In this document: in pieces, positions 7,636 through 16,802 of the stretch
Position numbering within the stretch: position 1 is the first letter of the stretch
Layout: every line of letters begins with the position of its first letter
Origin: Paraburkholderia phenoliruptrix
GTDB taxonomy: Bacteria; Pseudomonadota; Gammaproteobacteria; Burkholderiales; Burkholderiaceae
DNA length: 60,132 nucleotides
Direction: 5' to 3'
NCBI RefSeq assembly: GCF_019511605.1
Contig: NZ_JAEUAV010000033.1
Coordinates: 1-60,132 of the forward strand
The notes under the pieces: generated by a model
Databases searched by the model: none
Told to the model about the DNA's origin: nothing
The model's input: the letters and a program-made list of their open reading frames with translations, nothing else
Translations under genes and position numbers: made by a program

Positions 7636-8862
7636 ATGGCGCAACCCAAGCCCAAGCAGGCGCGCCTCGGTGCACCCGGCAATCAGGAAGGCGCTGGCGC
7701 CGGCGCGGCGCCTCGCACGCGCATTCAATTGCCGGGTTACGAAACCATTGCGCTCACGCTGCAGGGCGGGGGTGCGCTTGGTGCTTATCAGGCCGGCGTT
7801 TTTCAGGGACTTCACGAGGCGGGCATCGAGCCGAACTGGCTCGCGGGCATTTCCATTGGCGCGTTGAATACTGCGATTATCGCGGGCAATCCGCCGGAAA
7901 AGCGGGTCGAGCGGCTGCTGCAGTTCTGGGAGACCATCTGTCAGCCGGCATTCGGTCCGCCGCTACCCGCGTTTGTCGAGCATGCGTTCTTCAACTCGAG
8001 CGACGCGGTGCGCAAAGCGTTCACCGCAGCTCAAGCTGTCGGCGCGCTTGTCGAGGGGCAAAAGGGCTTCTTCGTGCCGCGTTTTCCTCCGCCATTGCCA
8101 ACCGTTTCGGGGCCGCCTCAGGCGGCCAGCTACTACGACACGGCGCCGCTGAAAGCGACATTGGAAGCGCTATGCGATTTCGACCGCATCAACTCGCGGG
8201 AAATGCGCGTGTCCGTAGGCGCGGTCAATTGCGGCACAGGGAATTTCGCCTATTTCGACAATACGCACACCACGCTGAGGCCCGAACATTTTATGGCGTC
8301 GGGTGCATTGCCGCCGGGTTTCGCGGCGGTCGAGATTGACGGGCAATACTACTGGGACGGCGGCTTGATGTCGAACACGCCGCTTTACGAGGTGGTGCAA
8401 ACCACGCCGCGGCGCGACACGCTCGCGTTCCAGGTCGATTTGTGGAGCGCGATCGGGCCGGTGCCCGACAACATCACCGACGTGCAGGGGCGCATGAAAG
8501 ACATTCAGTACTCAAGCCGCACCCGGCTCGTGACCGACATGCTGCAACGCTCGCAACGGTTTCGGCGCGTGCTGCGCGAGGTGTTGGACCGCGTCTCCCC
8601 GGAGCAGCGCGACGACCCTTGGTGCAGGCTCGCCGAAGATCTGTCGTGCTCAAAGCGCTACAACGTGATTCATCTCATCTACCGGCATAAAGAGTACGAA
8701 GGCCACTACAAGGACTTCCAGTTTGGTCTGTCGACAATGCGCGAGCATTGGCAAAGCGGGCTTGACGACATCCGTCATTCGCTTTCGCAGCCGGACTGGC
8801 TTGCCATGCCGGATAACGATGCGGGCTTCGTCACGCACGACATTCATCGCGATTCGCGCTGA
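7636..8862 (+). CDS. Patatin-like phospholipase / acyl hydrolase
   Basis: This 408-residue protein carries a patatin domain. The oxyanion motif GGGALG is at 44-49, the nucleophile elbow GISIG at 71-75 (Ser73), and the catalytic DGG near residue 241 (YYWDGGLMSNTPL). A C-terminal extension continues past the hydrolase core, as in the DUF3734-containing patatins. It should cleave acyl esters in the cytoplasm or at the inner membrane. The gene starts 10 bp after the bdhA stop with AAGGAGG between, so it is translated from the same message. The context suggests polyester or lipid turnover, but the substrate is inference. Confidence 0.88.
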   Translation: MAQPKPKQARLGAPGNQEGAGAGAAPRTRIQLPGYETIALTLQGGGALGAYQAGVFQGLHEAGIEPNWLAGISIGALNTAIIAGNPPEKRVERLLQFWETICQPAFGPPLPAFVEHAFFNSSDAVRKAFTAAQAVGALVEGQKGFFVPRFPPPLPTVSGPPQAASYYDTAPLKATLEALCDFDRINSREMRVSVGAVNCGTGNFAYFDNTHTTLRPEHFMASGALPPGFAAVEIDGQYYWDGGLMSNTPLYEVVQTTPRRDTLAFQVDLWSAIGPVPDNITDVQGRMKDIQYSSRTRLVTDMLQRSQRFRRVLREVLDRVSPEQRDDPWCRLAEDLSCSKRYNVIHLIYRHKEYEGHYKDFQFGLSTMREHWQSGLDDIRHSLSQPDWLAMPDNDAGFVTHDIHRDSR

Positions 8863-8891
8863 AAGCGGCGTTGGCAAATTCGCCAACGCAA

Positions 8892-8926
8892 ATAGAAACG
8901 GCGCCCTCGAAGGGCGCCGTTTCTAT
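8892..8926. terminator. Strong bidirectional terminator
   Basis: A perfect 16-bp stem (8892-8907 with 8911-8926) and a 3-nt loop separate the patatin gene and the convergent aminotransferase gene. The arms end in AT-rich flanks on both sides, so it can stop transcription from either direction. Confidence 0.9.
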
Positions 8927-8967
8927 CCAAGTTCAGCAACGCGCGTGTGAGCGCTTTGCCGAATGCT

Positions 8968-10167
8968 TTACTTCAACACATGCGCAATCGCGTTAGCGAC
9001 GACGTCCAGATTGCGCGTGTTCAGCGCAGCCACGCAGATGCGGCCGGTGCTGACGGCATAAATGCCGAACTCTTCGCGCAGGCGGTCGACTTGCGGCGCG
9101 CTCAGGCCCGAGTACGAGAACATGCCGCGCTGTGCATTGACGAAGCTGAAGTCGCGATCCACGCCGCTTGCCTTCAGACGCTCGACGAGACCGTTGCGCA
9201 TGGCGCGGATGCGGTCGCGCATTTCGGCGAGTTCCGTCTCCCACGTGGCACGCAGCTCCGGCGACGCGAGCACCGCGGCGACCACCGAGCCGCCATGCGT
9301 CGGCGGGTTCGAGTAATTGGTGCGGATCACGCGCTTGAGTTGAGACAGCACGCGCGTCGCTTCTTCCTTGCTGCCCGTGATGATGGACAGCGCACCGATA
9401 CGCTCGCCGTACAGCGAAAAGGACTTCGAGAACGACGAAGAGACGAACACGTTCAGTTCCGAGGCCGCAAAAAGGCGCACGGCCGCGGCGTCTGCTTCGA
9501 TATTGTCGCCAAAGCCCTGATACGCGATGTCGAGGAACGGCACCAGATTGCGCGCCTTGACGACCTCCACGATTTGCTTCCACTGGTCGACCGTGAGGTC
9601 GACGCCCGTCGGGTTATGGCAGCACGCGTGCAACACGACGATGGTGCCGGCCGGGTAGCTGTTGAGCGCGCTCAGCATGCCGTCGAAGTTCACGCCGTGC
9701 GTATGCGCGTCGTAATACGGGTACGAGACCACTTCGAAGCCCGCGGCTTCGAAGAGCGCGCGGTGGTTTTCCCAGCTCGGATCGCTAATGGCGACCTTGG
9801 CGTTCGGGTCGAGGCGCTTCAGGAAGTCCGCACCGATCTTCAGCGCGCCCGTGCCGCCCAGTGCCTGCGCCGTCACGACGCGGCCCGCCGCGATCAGCGG
9901 CGAATCGTTGCCGAGCAGCAGTTTTTGCACGGCTGCGTCGTATGCGGCGATGCCCTCGATCGGCAGATAGCCGCGCGGCAACGCTGCTTCGACACGCGCC
10001 CGTTCCGCATCGCGCACGGCGCGCAACAGCGGAATCTTGCCTTCTTCATTGAAATACACGCCAACGCCGAGATTGACCTTGGTGGGGCGCGGGTCGGCGT
10101 TGAAGGCTTCGTTCAGGCCCAGAATCGGGTCGCGGGGAGCAAGTTCGACGGCGGAGAACAGAGACAT
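8968..10167 (-). CDS. tyrB: Aromatic amino acid / aspartate aminotransferase
   Basis: This 399-residue protein is a class I fold-type I PLP aminotransferase of the AspC/TyrB subgroup. The PLP lysine is Lys248 in SSSFSKSFSLYGERIG, with Asp213 and Tyr216 in FLDIAYQG and an HNPTG motif near 184-188. It exchanges the amino group between aromatic amino acids or aspartate and 2-oxoglutarate. Length and motifs are complete. AspC and TyrB are hard to separate by eye; in Burkholderiales, proteins of this type are usually annotated as TyrB. A terminator isolates it at the 3' end, and its start is divergent from uvrB. Confidence 0.88.
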   Translation of the reverse strand: MSLFSAVELAPRDPILGLNEAFNADPRPTKVNLGVGVYFNEEGKIPLLRAVRDAERARVEAALPRGYLPIEGIAAYDAAVQKLLLGNDSPLIAAGRVVTAQALGGTGALKIGADFLKRLDPNAKVAISDPSWENHRALFEAAGFEVVSYPYYDAHTHGVNFDGMLSALNSYPAGTIVVLHACCHNPTGVDLTVDQWKQIVEVVKARNLVPFLDIAYQGFGDNIEADAAAVRLFAASELNVFVSSSFSKSFSLYGERIGALSIITGSKEEATRVLSQLKRVIRTNYSNPPTHGGSVVAAVLASPELRATWETELAEMRDRIRAMRNGLVERLKASGVDRDFSFVNAQRGMFSYSGLSAPQVDRLREEFGIYAVSTGRICVAALNTRNLDVVANAIAHVLK

Positions 10168-10501
10168 GGTGGGTGGCCAGCAGTAGTGAAAAGAGGGCGG
10201 CTACGAGCATGCAGGCCCGCGCGGGCTGCGTTTATGCAAAACGCAAGCGCCGGACGACGCGAAACGCGGGCAACTCCAAGCGAGCGCAACTTCGCATTGT
10301 AACGAATCTGAGAGCGTTTTTAGGACGACGACGTCAGTTGGCGGGCTTATTTGCTTGAAAAACAGGCAAGCGTCGCAACATGCCTGACATCGTCTGCGTT
10401 TTGCAAGCTGCGCTCTTACGCGGATCCGTTCATTCCGTCCCCGATCCGGGTTTGCGCAACCCGTTAGAATAGTTTTTTGCCCAAGGCCGTTGCCGCCCCC
10501 C

Positions 10502-12595
10502 ATGTCCGAACAACATCTGACAGAAGCCGAAGATGCGCTCGACGAATCCAAATTCGTCCGTTTCGAAGGCTCGCCGTTTCAGCTTTATCAGCCATATCCG
10601 CCCGCCGGCGACCAGCCGACGGCGATCGACACGCTCGTCGAAGGCATCGAAGACGGTCTCTCGTTCCAGACGCTCCTCGGCGTGACCGGTTCGGGCAAGA
10701 CCTTCACGATGGCCAACACGATCGCGCGCCTTGGCCGTCCGGCTATTGTGTTCGCGCCGAACAAGACGCTCGCGGCGCAGCTTTACTCGGAGTTCCGCGA
10801 GTTCTTTCCGCGCAACGCGGTCGAGTATTTCGTTTCCTACTACGACTACTATCAGCCGGAAGCTTACGTGCCGCAGCGCGACCTATTCATTGAAAAGGAC
10901 TCGTCGATCAACGAGCACATCGAGCAGATGCGTCTGTCGGCCACTAAAAGCCTGATGGAGCGGCGCGACGTGGTGATCGTCGCGACCGTGTCGGCCATTT
11001 ACGGTATCGGCAATCCGTCCGAATACCACCAGATGATCCTGACGCTGCGCACCGGCGACAGGCTCGGCCAGCGCGACATCATCGCGCGGCTGATCGCCAT
11101 GCAGTACAACCGCAATGAAGCGGACTTTCAGCGTGGCTCGTTCCGGGTGCGCGGCGATACGATCGACATTTTCCCCGCCGAGCATGCAGAAATGGCGGTG
11201 CGTGTCGAATTGTTCGACGACGAAGTGGAAACACTGCAACTCTTCGATCCGCTCACCGGACGCGTGCGTCAGAAGATTCCGCGTTTCACGGTTTATCCGT
11301 CGTCGCACTATGTGACGCCGCGCGATACCGTCGTGCGAGCCGTGGAAACCATCAAGGCTGAGCTGCGCGAGCGGCTGGAGTTTTTCTACAGCGAAGGCAA
11401 GCTGGTCGAGGCGCAGCGCCTTGAGCAGCGCACCCGTTTCGATCTCGAGATGCTGCAGGAGCTGGGCTTCTGCAAGGGCATCGAGAACTACTCGCGGCAC
11501 TTTTCCGGCGCGGCGCCCGGCGAGCCGCCGCCCACGCTGGTCGATTATTTGCCGTCGGACGCGATCATGCTGCTCGACGAGTCGCACGTGCTGATCGGCC
11601 AGTTGAACGGCATGTACAACGGCGACCGCGCGCGTAAGGAAAATCTGGTCGACTACGGTTTCCGGCTGCCGTCCGCACTGGACAACCGGCCGCTGAAGTT
11701 CAACGAATTCGAGCGCAAGATGCGTCAGGTCGTGTTCGTAACGGCCACGCCGGCCGAGTACGAGAAGAAGACCTCGGGGCAGGTGGCCGAGCAACTGGTG
11801 CGCCCGACGGGGCTTGTCGATCCGGAAATCGAGGTACGGCCCGCGCGCAGCCAGGTGGACGACGTGCTCGCCGAAATCAACGAGCGCGTCGCCGCGGGCG
11901 ACCGTGTGCTGGTCACCGTGCTGACCAAGCGCATGGCCGAGCAGCTCACGGAGTTTCTCGCCGACCACGGCATCAAGGTGCGCTACCTGCACAGCGATAT
12001 CGACACCGTGGAGCGCGTCGAGATCATCCGCGATTTGCGGCTTGGTACTTTCGACGTGCTGGTCGGTATCAACCTGTTGCGCGAAGGCCTGGATATTCCT
12101 GAAGTGTCGCTTGTCGCGATTCTCGACGCGGACAAGGAAGGCTTCCTGCGCGCGGAGCGCTCGCTGATCCAGACCATCGGCCGGGCGGCGCGCAACGTGA
12201 ACGGCAAGGCGATTCTTTACGCCGACAAGGTGACGGACTCAATGCGCCGCGCTATCGACGAAACCGAGCGGCGGCGGGCGAAGCAGATCGCGTTCAATCT
12301 CGAACACGGCATCACGCCGCGCGGCGTGGTCAAGCGCATTCGCGACATTATCGACGGCGTGTACAACGTGGACGACGCTCGCGCCGAGTTGAAGGAGCAG
12401 CAAACCCGCGCCAAGTTCGAAGACATGTCCGAGAAGCAGCTGGCAAAGGAACTGAAGCGCCTCGAAAAGCAGATGATGGAGCACGCGAAGAACCTCGAGT
12501 TCGAGAAGGCCGCGCAAACGCGCGACCAGCTCGCGCTCCTGCGGCAGCGGGTGTTCGGCGCAAACGTCGGCGATCACGTGTCGGGTGTCGAGTAA
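10502..12595 (+). CDS. uvrB: UvrB, excinuclease ABC subunit B
   Basis: This 697-residue helicase-like protein of nucleotide excision repair binds DNA damage delivered by UvrA and recruits UvrC. From the start at 10502, Walker A (GVTGSGKT) is at 60-67, the damage-probing beta-hairpin contains YYDYYQPEAYVP, the DExH box reads DESH, and a C-terminal UVR motif (LEFEKAAQTRDQLALLRQRV) binds UvrC. It is slightly longer than the E. coli protein at the N-terminus. An ATG 12 nt earlier is also in frame but has no better ribosome site. I see no LexA box in the 334-bp divergent region to tyrB. Confidence 0.95.
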   Translation: MSEQHLTEAEDALDESKFVRFEGSPFQLYQPYPPAGDQPTAIDTLVEGIEDGLSFQTLLGVTGSGKTFTMANTIARLGRPAIVFAPNKTLAAQLYSEFREFFPRNAVEYFVSYYDYYQPEAYVPQRDLFIEKDSSINEHIEQMRLSATKSLMERRDVVIVATVSAIYGIGNPSEYHQMILTLRTGDRLGQRDIIARLIAMQYNRNEADFQRGSFRVRGDTIDIFPAEHAEMAVRVELFDDEVETLQLFDPLTGRVRQKIPRFTVYPSSHYVTPRDTVVRAVETIKAELRERLEFFYSEGKLVEAQRLEQRTRFDLEMLQELGFCKGIENYSRHFSGAAPGEPPPTLVDYLPSDAIMLLDESHVLIGQLNGMYNGDRARKENLVDYGFRLPSALDNRPLKFNEFERKMRQVVFVTATPAEYEKKTSGQVAEQLVRPTGLVDPEIEVRPARSQVDDVLAEINERVAAGDRVLVTVLTKRMAEQLTEFLADHGIKVRYLHSDIDTVERVEIIRDLRLGTFDVLVGINLLREGLDIPEVSLVAILDADKEGFLRAERSLIQTIGRAARNVNGKAILYADKVTDSMRRAIDETERRRAKQIAFNLEHGITPRGVVKRIRDIIDGVYNVDDARAELKEQQTRAKFEDMSEKQLAKELKRLEKQMMEHAKNLEFEKAAQTRDQLALLRQRVFGANVGDHVSGVE

Positions 12596-12660
12596 GGTTT
12601 GGCGGGCGAACGGCGCGGGCAGTGCCGCGCCGGAAAGCTGGCTCCGCCCGCCGAGCGCGA

Positions 12661-12860
12661 ACTGGGTCGGGAACCCGCCGCCCCGACCGGCAACCCGCGA
12701 ACCCCGCCGGGAACCCGCCAACCTGACCGGGAAGCCGCCAACCTGACCGGGAAGCCGCCTACCTGACCGGGAAGCCGCCGACCCGACCGGAAACCCGCCG
12801 ACCCGACCGGAAACCCGCCAACCGGACCAGAACCCGCCAACGCGACCGCGAACCCAACCA
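12661..12860. repeat. Minisatellite, 20-bp period
   Basis: About nine to ten degenerate 20-bp units occupy the gap after uvrB, e.g. ACCTGACCGGGAAGCCGCCA at 12721 and near-copies at 12741, 12761, 12781 and 12801. The period is exact across at least 12661-12820 and then decays. The 20-bp unit is not a multiple of three, and the frames through it give only Gly/Arg/Ser/Val-rich peptides, so I read it as non-coding. The remainder of the 12596-13163 gap holds the ftr regulatory site. Confidence 0.85.
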
Positions 12861-13053
12861 ACCAGATCAGGAACCGAATACCCCAACCCTGCGCCGCGGC
12901 AATCCGACACACCCATCCCGCCCATACCACCCCAACATCCGCCAACCGCCTCTCACTCTTCATTTCTTAAGACACCCTTAAGACCCTGCTGCTACAAGGC
13001 TCGGCGTGCGTTCGTATTTGTTCCGACAGGCGAACAATGATAAACTCGCCCAA

Positions 13054-13074
13054 TATTGAGAATGGTTCGCATTA
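13054..13074 (+). promoter_or_regulatory. Putative Fur box before ftrA
   Basis: TGAGAAT (13057-13063), one base, GTTCGCA (13065-13071) forms an imperfect 7-1-7 dyad inside an AT-rich stretch about 90 bp before ftrA. It resembles the GATAATGATAATCATTATC-type Fur consensus, and similar dyads stand before hemP and bfd. Iron repression of ftrABCD is what the pathway would predict. Confidence 0.6.
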
Positions 13075-13163
13075 ACGTTCATTTATGCGATCTGCTTCGG
13101 TTTGTCGTCCGACGCACTGTTCCAATGGAATCCAATCGAATCGGATAAAAACAAGGAGTTTGA

Positions 13164-13712
13164 ATGCGGATTTCTTCATTTGTGCGCGGCGGTATTGCCG
13201 CGGCGGCCGCAGTTGCGGCTTTCTCGGCAACGGCTGCGGAATACCCGATCGGCAAGCAGCAGATTCAGGGCGGCATGGAAATCGGCGCGGTGTATCTGCA
13301 GCCGATCACCATGGAGCCGGAAGGCATGATGCGCAAGGCATCGGATTCGGACATCCACCTCGAAGCCGACATCCACGCAGTCAAGAACAATCCCACCGGC
13401 TTCGCGGAAGGTGACTGGATGCCGTATCTGCAAGTGCGTTACGAGTTGACGAAAGCCGGCTCGAAAGACACGCAGAAGGGTGACCTGATGGCGATGGTCG
13501 CCAACGACGGTCCGCACTACGGCGACAACGTCAAGCTGCAAGGTCCGGGCAAATATCACCTGAAGCTGGTCGTGGAAGCGCCGATGCAGACCGGCCACAT
13601 GGCGTTTGGCCGTCACGTCGATAAGGAAACCGGTGTGGGTCCGTGGTTCAAGCCGATCACGCTGGAGTACGACTTCACGTTCGCCGGCATCGGCAAGAAG
13701 GGCGGGTATTGA
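13164..13712 (+). CDS. ftrA: FtrA, periplasmic P19/Tpd-like ferrous-iron-binding protein
   Basis: This 182-residue protein has a signal peptide with probable cleavage after Ala25 (ATAA/EYPIG). The mature part is a P19/FetP-type immunoglobulin-like domain, with the Met/His-rich features used for metal binding (GGMEIGAVYLQP, DIHLEADIHA, GHMAFGRH). P19 proteins bind Cu and Fe and supply the FTR1 permease. It is the first gene of ftrABCD, described for Bordetella, Brucella and Burkholderia as a ferrous-iron import system. An AAGGAG ribosome site precedes the ATG. The probable Fur box upstream fits iron control. Confidence 0.92.
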   Translation: MRISSFVRGGIAAAAAVAAFSATAAEYPIGKQQIQGGMEIGAVYLQPITMEPEGMMRKASDSDIHLEADIHAVKNNPTGFAEGDWMPYLQVRYELTKAGSKDTQKGDLMAMVANDGPHYGDNVKLQGPGKYHLKLVVEAPMQTGHMAFGRHVDKETGVGPWFKPITLEYDFTFAGIGKKGGY

Positions 13713-13828
13713 TGTTCGCGCGTCGTCGCAGCTCGCGATCAAGCGGTGCGCGGGCACGTGGGACGAATGAGTGAATGCAGCAGGCGGCGCGGGCTTTTCA
13801 TACCGCGCCGCGTTTTCTGGAAACGCCA

Positions 13829-14161
13829 ATGAGAATCAACCGAAAGATCGCGGTTCTTGCGTCGTCGATTGTGCTGGCGGGCGCGGCGCATGCCGCTGAT
13901 CTGCCCACTTTCAAGCTCGAAATGAACGACGGCAAGCTCACGCCGGCGCGCATCGAAGTGCCGGCGGGGCAGCGAATCAAGATCGAGGTGCGCAATACCG
14001 GCAAGGGCGCGGCCGAGTTCGAAAGCGTCCAGTTGCGCAAGGAAAAGGTCCTCGCTCCGGGAGCAGATTCGTTCGTGGTGATCGCGCCGCTCACGCCGGG
14101 CGAGTACAAGTTCTTCGACGATTTCCACCAGCAGGCGCAGGGCGTGATCGTCGCGAAGTAG
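13829..14161 (+). CDS. ftrB: FtrB, periplasmic cupredoxin-like protein of the ferrous-iron importer
   Basis: This 110-residue exported protein has a signal peptide (MRINRKIAVLASSIVLAG, cleavage near AAHA/A) and a small cupredoxin-fold domain. In FtrABCD the FtrB subunit is thought to oxidise Fe(II) for the permease. The usual blue-copper Cys-His-Met cluster is not obvious here, as is common for this subgroup. The start at 13829 is chosen because the signal peptide begins there; the frame is open 54 bp further but would add an unlikely leader. It lies 116 bp after ftrA and 79 bp before ftrC. Confidence 0.88.
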   Translation: MRINRKIAVLASSIVLAGAAHAADLPTFKLEMNDGKLTPARIEVPAGQRIKIEVRNTGKGAAEFESVQLRKEKVLAPGADSFVVIAPLTPGEYKFFDDFHQQAQGVIVAK

Positions 14162-14240
14162 CAGTCGCGCGCATGACGGGCGCGGGGCTCGGCTCCGCCG
14201 TCGTGCGCGACAGCAGTAGCAGAGCAGAAGGGAGTGCTTG

Positions 14241-15086
14241 ATGGGTCAGATTCTATTCATCGTGTGGCGGGAGAGTGTCGAGGCGTTGCTGGTCGTCGGC
14301 ATCCTGTACGCGTGGCTGAAAAATGGCGACGCCGATGCGCGCCGCGGTTTGCCGTACCTGTGGGGCGGCGTTGCGGCCGGCCTGATCGCGGCGGTCGCGC
14401 TCGGCGCGGCGCTGGTCGGCTTCACGGAAGTGCTGTCCGGCGACGCGCAGGACTATTTCCAGACCGCGATGGTACTGGTCGCCTGCGTGCTCATTGTGCA
14501 AATGGTGCTGTGGATGAAGCAGCACGGCCGCTCGCTCAAGCGCGACATGGAGCAGTCGCTGCAAAAGAGTCAGCGTGACTCGAACTGGTGGGGCGTGGCG
14601 GTGCTCGTCGCGCTCGCCATCGCGCGGGAAGGCAGCGAGACGGTGATTTTCCTGTACGGCCTCGGCTTCGGCCAGTCGGGCCACGTGGACACTGCGCAGA
14701 TGCTCGCGGTTGCAATCGGCCTCGCGCTCGCACTGCTGACGTTCTACGTGCTGCAGCTCGGTGGCAAGATCTTCTCGTGGCGCCTCTTTTTCCGCGTCAC
14801 CGAAATCATGCTGCTGTTCCTCGGCGCGGGTCTGTTCGAGACGGGCGTCGACAAGCTGATCGACAAGGAATTCCTGCCGACCATCGTCGACCAGGTGTGG
14901 AACACCTCCGCCATTCTCGACGATTCCAACACCTTCGGCTCGCTGGTCGCGACGCTCACCGGCTATCGCGCGCATCCGGCGTTGATGAACCTGATTGCGT
15001 ACGCGGTGTACTGGGCGGTCGTCTATCTGCTGCTGCGGCGCGCGAATCGCAAGCCGGCACGGCAAGCCGCAGAGCGCGCAGCATGA
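14241..15086 (+). CDS. ftrC: FtrC, FTR1-family iron permease
   Basis: This 281-residue inner-membrane permease has about seven hydrophobic segments. The two iron-translocating RExxE motifs of the FTR1/EfeU family are visible: R10-E-S-V-E14 in the first segment and R129-E-G-S-E133 in the fourth. It should move ferric iron into the cytoplasm after periplasmic oxidation by FtrA/FtrB. The ATG at 14241 is preferred over a TTG one codon earlier, with AAGGGAG upstream. Its stop overlaps the start of ftrD by ATGA, so the two are translationally coupled. Confidence 0.95.
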   Translation: MGQILFIVWRESVEALLVVGILYAWLKNGDADARRGLPYLWGGVAAGLIAAVALGAALVGFTEVLSGDAQDYFQTAMVLVACVLIVQMVLWMKQHGRSLKRDMEQSLQKSQRDSNWWGVAVLVALAIAREGSETVIFLYGLGFGQSGHVDTAQMLAVAIGLALALLTFYVLQLGGKIFSWRLFFRVTEIMLLFLGAGLFETGVDKLIDKEFLPTIVDQVWNTSAILDDSNTFGSLVATLTGYRAHPALMNLIAYAVYWAVVYLLLRRANRKPARQAAERAA

Positions 15087-16489
15087 GTACCGTCATGACC
15101 CGTCCGGGGCGTCTTGCCGCGGCAGGGCAGTGGATGCAGCGTCACGGTTCGGTGATCCGCGGCATCCAGTGGGTCGTGGTGGCGGTGTATGCGCTCCTCA
15201 TCATCGTGCCGGCGGTCATGCCGCTGCCGGACGACAGCGCGCATTTGTGGAACAACCTGACGCTTGCCGCGCAGTTCGTGTTCTGGGGCATCTGGTGGCC
15301 GTTCGTGCTGCTCTCCATGGTGATGCTCGGCCGCGTGTGGTGCGGCGTGCTGTGTCCCGAGGGCGCGCTCGCCGAATTCGCGAGCAAACACGGCCGCGGC
15401 AAGGCAATTCCGCACTGGATGCGCTGGGGCGGCTGGCCCTTCGTCGCGTTCGGCATCACCACCATCTATGGTCAGATGGTGAGCGTCTACCAGTATCCGA
15501 AGGCGGTGCTGCTGGTGCTCGGCGGCTCGACGCTGGCGGCTATCGTCATCGGCCTGCTGTACGGGCGCGAGAAGCGCGTCTGGTGCAAGTACCTCTGCCC
15601 CGTGAACGGGGTCTTTTCGCTTCTGGCGCGCCTCGCGCCGTTTCACTACAAGGTCGATGAAGACGCATGGCGCCGTTCGTACAAGAACGGCGAGCACGGC
15701 CACCGCGTGATTCCGATCAATTGCGCGCCGCTCGTGCCGTTGCGCAACATGAAGGGCGCGGCCGACTGTCATATGTGCGGCCGTTGCAGCGGCCACCGCG
15801 ATGCGATTGCGCTGACCTGGCGCGCGCCGTCGTCGGAAGTCGTGCAGCTCGGCGACAAGCACGCGAGCGTCTGGGACACGGCGCTGATCCTGTACGGCCT
15901 GCTCGGCATCGCGATCGGCGCGTTCCACTGGACCGCGTCGCGCTGGTTCATCGACCTCAAGATGTTCTTCGCGACGTGGCTCGTCGATCACGACATCACG
16001 TGGCCGCTCGATACCAATGCACCGTGGTTCCTCTTCACGCATTACCCTGAGCAGAACGACGTGTTCTCGTGGCTCGACGGCACCATGGTGATCGGCTACA
16101 TCCTCGCGACGGCGCTCGTCTACGGCACCGTGCTGCTCATCCTGATGACGGGGGCGACGCGCATGCTCGGGCGCTTCAGCAGTGTGCGTCTGCATCACCT
16201 GACACAAGGGCTGATTCCGCTTGCCGGCGCAGGCGTGTTTCTGGGTTTGTCGGCGACCACTTTGTCGCTGCTGCGTGCGGAGCATGTGCCGTTGTGGTGG
16301 GCGTCGGACGTGCGTATCGCGATTCTGGCCATCGCCAATTTGTGGAGCGCCTGGCTCGCATGGCTCGTCACGCGCCGCTACACGGAGCGCTTCGTGCAAC
16401 GCGCTCTAGCCATGCTCTGGTTCGCCGCAGCGCTCGCCGTGGTCGACAGCGCCTGGTGGCTGATGTTCTGGGGCTGGGCCTCGAAGTAA
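15083..16489 (+). CDS. ftrD: FtrD, membrane polyferredoxin of the ferrous-iron importer
   Basis: This 468-residue inner-membrane protein has several transmembrane segments and two CxxxCP motifs (Cys87/Cys91 and Cys168/Cys172), as in NapH/CcoG-type polyferredoxins. It also has a cysteine cluster: Cys214, then CHMCGRC at Cys229, Cys232 and Cys235. In FtrABCD it is proposed to take electrons from the oxidation of Fe(II) and pass them to the respiratory chain. It overlaps ftrC by 4 nt. The last part is purely hydrophobic with aromatic residues. A strong terminator follows 80 bp later and ends the operon. Confidence 0.9.
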   Translation: MSTVMTRPGRLAAAGQWMQRHGSVIRGIQWVVVAVYALLIIVPAVMPLPDDSAHLWNNLTLAAQFVFWGIWWPFVLLSMVMLGRVWCGVLCPEGALAEFASKHGRGKAIPHWMRWGGWPFVAFGITTIYGQMVSVYQYPKAVLLVLGGSTLAAIVIGLLYGREKRVWCKYLCPVNGVFSLLARLAPFHYKVDEDAWRRSYKNGEHGHRVIPINCAPLVPLRNMKGAADCHMCGRCSGHRDAIALTWRAPSSEVVQLGDKHASVWDTALILYGLLGIAIGAFHWTASRWFIDLKMFFATWLVDHDITWPLDTNAPWFLFTHYPEQNDVFSWLDGTMVIGYILATALVYGTVLLILMTGATRMLGRFSSVRLHHLTQGLIPLAGAGVFLGLSATTLSLLRAEHVPLWWASDVRIAILAIANLWSAWLAWLVTRRYTERFVQRALAMLWFAAALAVVDSAWWLMFWGWASK

Positions 16490-16568
16490 ACGCTCGACCG
16501 AAAGCGAACGCGTTTTAGCAGACTTGCCGCTCGCCTGCGCTTGTCGAATGCGTGCGACACAAAAACAG

Positions 16569-16609
16569 AAGCCGTGAAGATGACATCGTTCATCTTCACG
16601 GCTTTTTCA
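16569..16609 (+). terminator. Terminator of ftrABCD
   Basis: A perfect 15-bp stem (16569-16583 with 16590-16604), a 6-nt loop and a following TTT make a classic rho-independent terminator. Between it and hemP (16610-16802) I see nothing else. Confidence 0.92.
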
Positions 16610-16802
16610 TTCACATGACGGGGCACGGCATGTCGTGCTCGCGTCGGCGGGAACCAAAAAAGCGGCCTGGCTGGCTGCGACGGCTGGCTTGGTGTCTGCA
16701 CGAAGGGGTCTAGTTCTCACGTGCAAGCCGTCGTGGCTGGCTAATGCCCAACACCTCTCAGAGGAGGTGGTCCCCACAATACCTGGTACTGCGATCTGCT
16801 CG

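Noticed and set aside
8947..10302. 451-codon open frame antisense to the aminotransferase gene
   Set aside because: It mirrors tyrB in a high-GC genome and gives an Arg/His/Ala-rich sequence with no domain. Long antisense frames opposite strongly biased genes are expected by chance.
10168..10501. LexA-controlled SOS promoter for uvrB
   Set aside because: No CTGT-N8-ACAG type box could be seen in the divergent region.
12239..12925. Gly/Val/Arg-repeat protein encoded across the 20-bp minisatellite
   Set aside because: It starts inside uvrB on the opposite strand, and the 20-bp unit is out of register with codons. The apparent protein repeat follows from three units making 60 bp.
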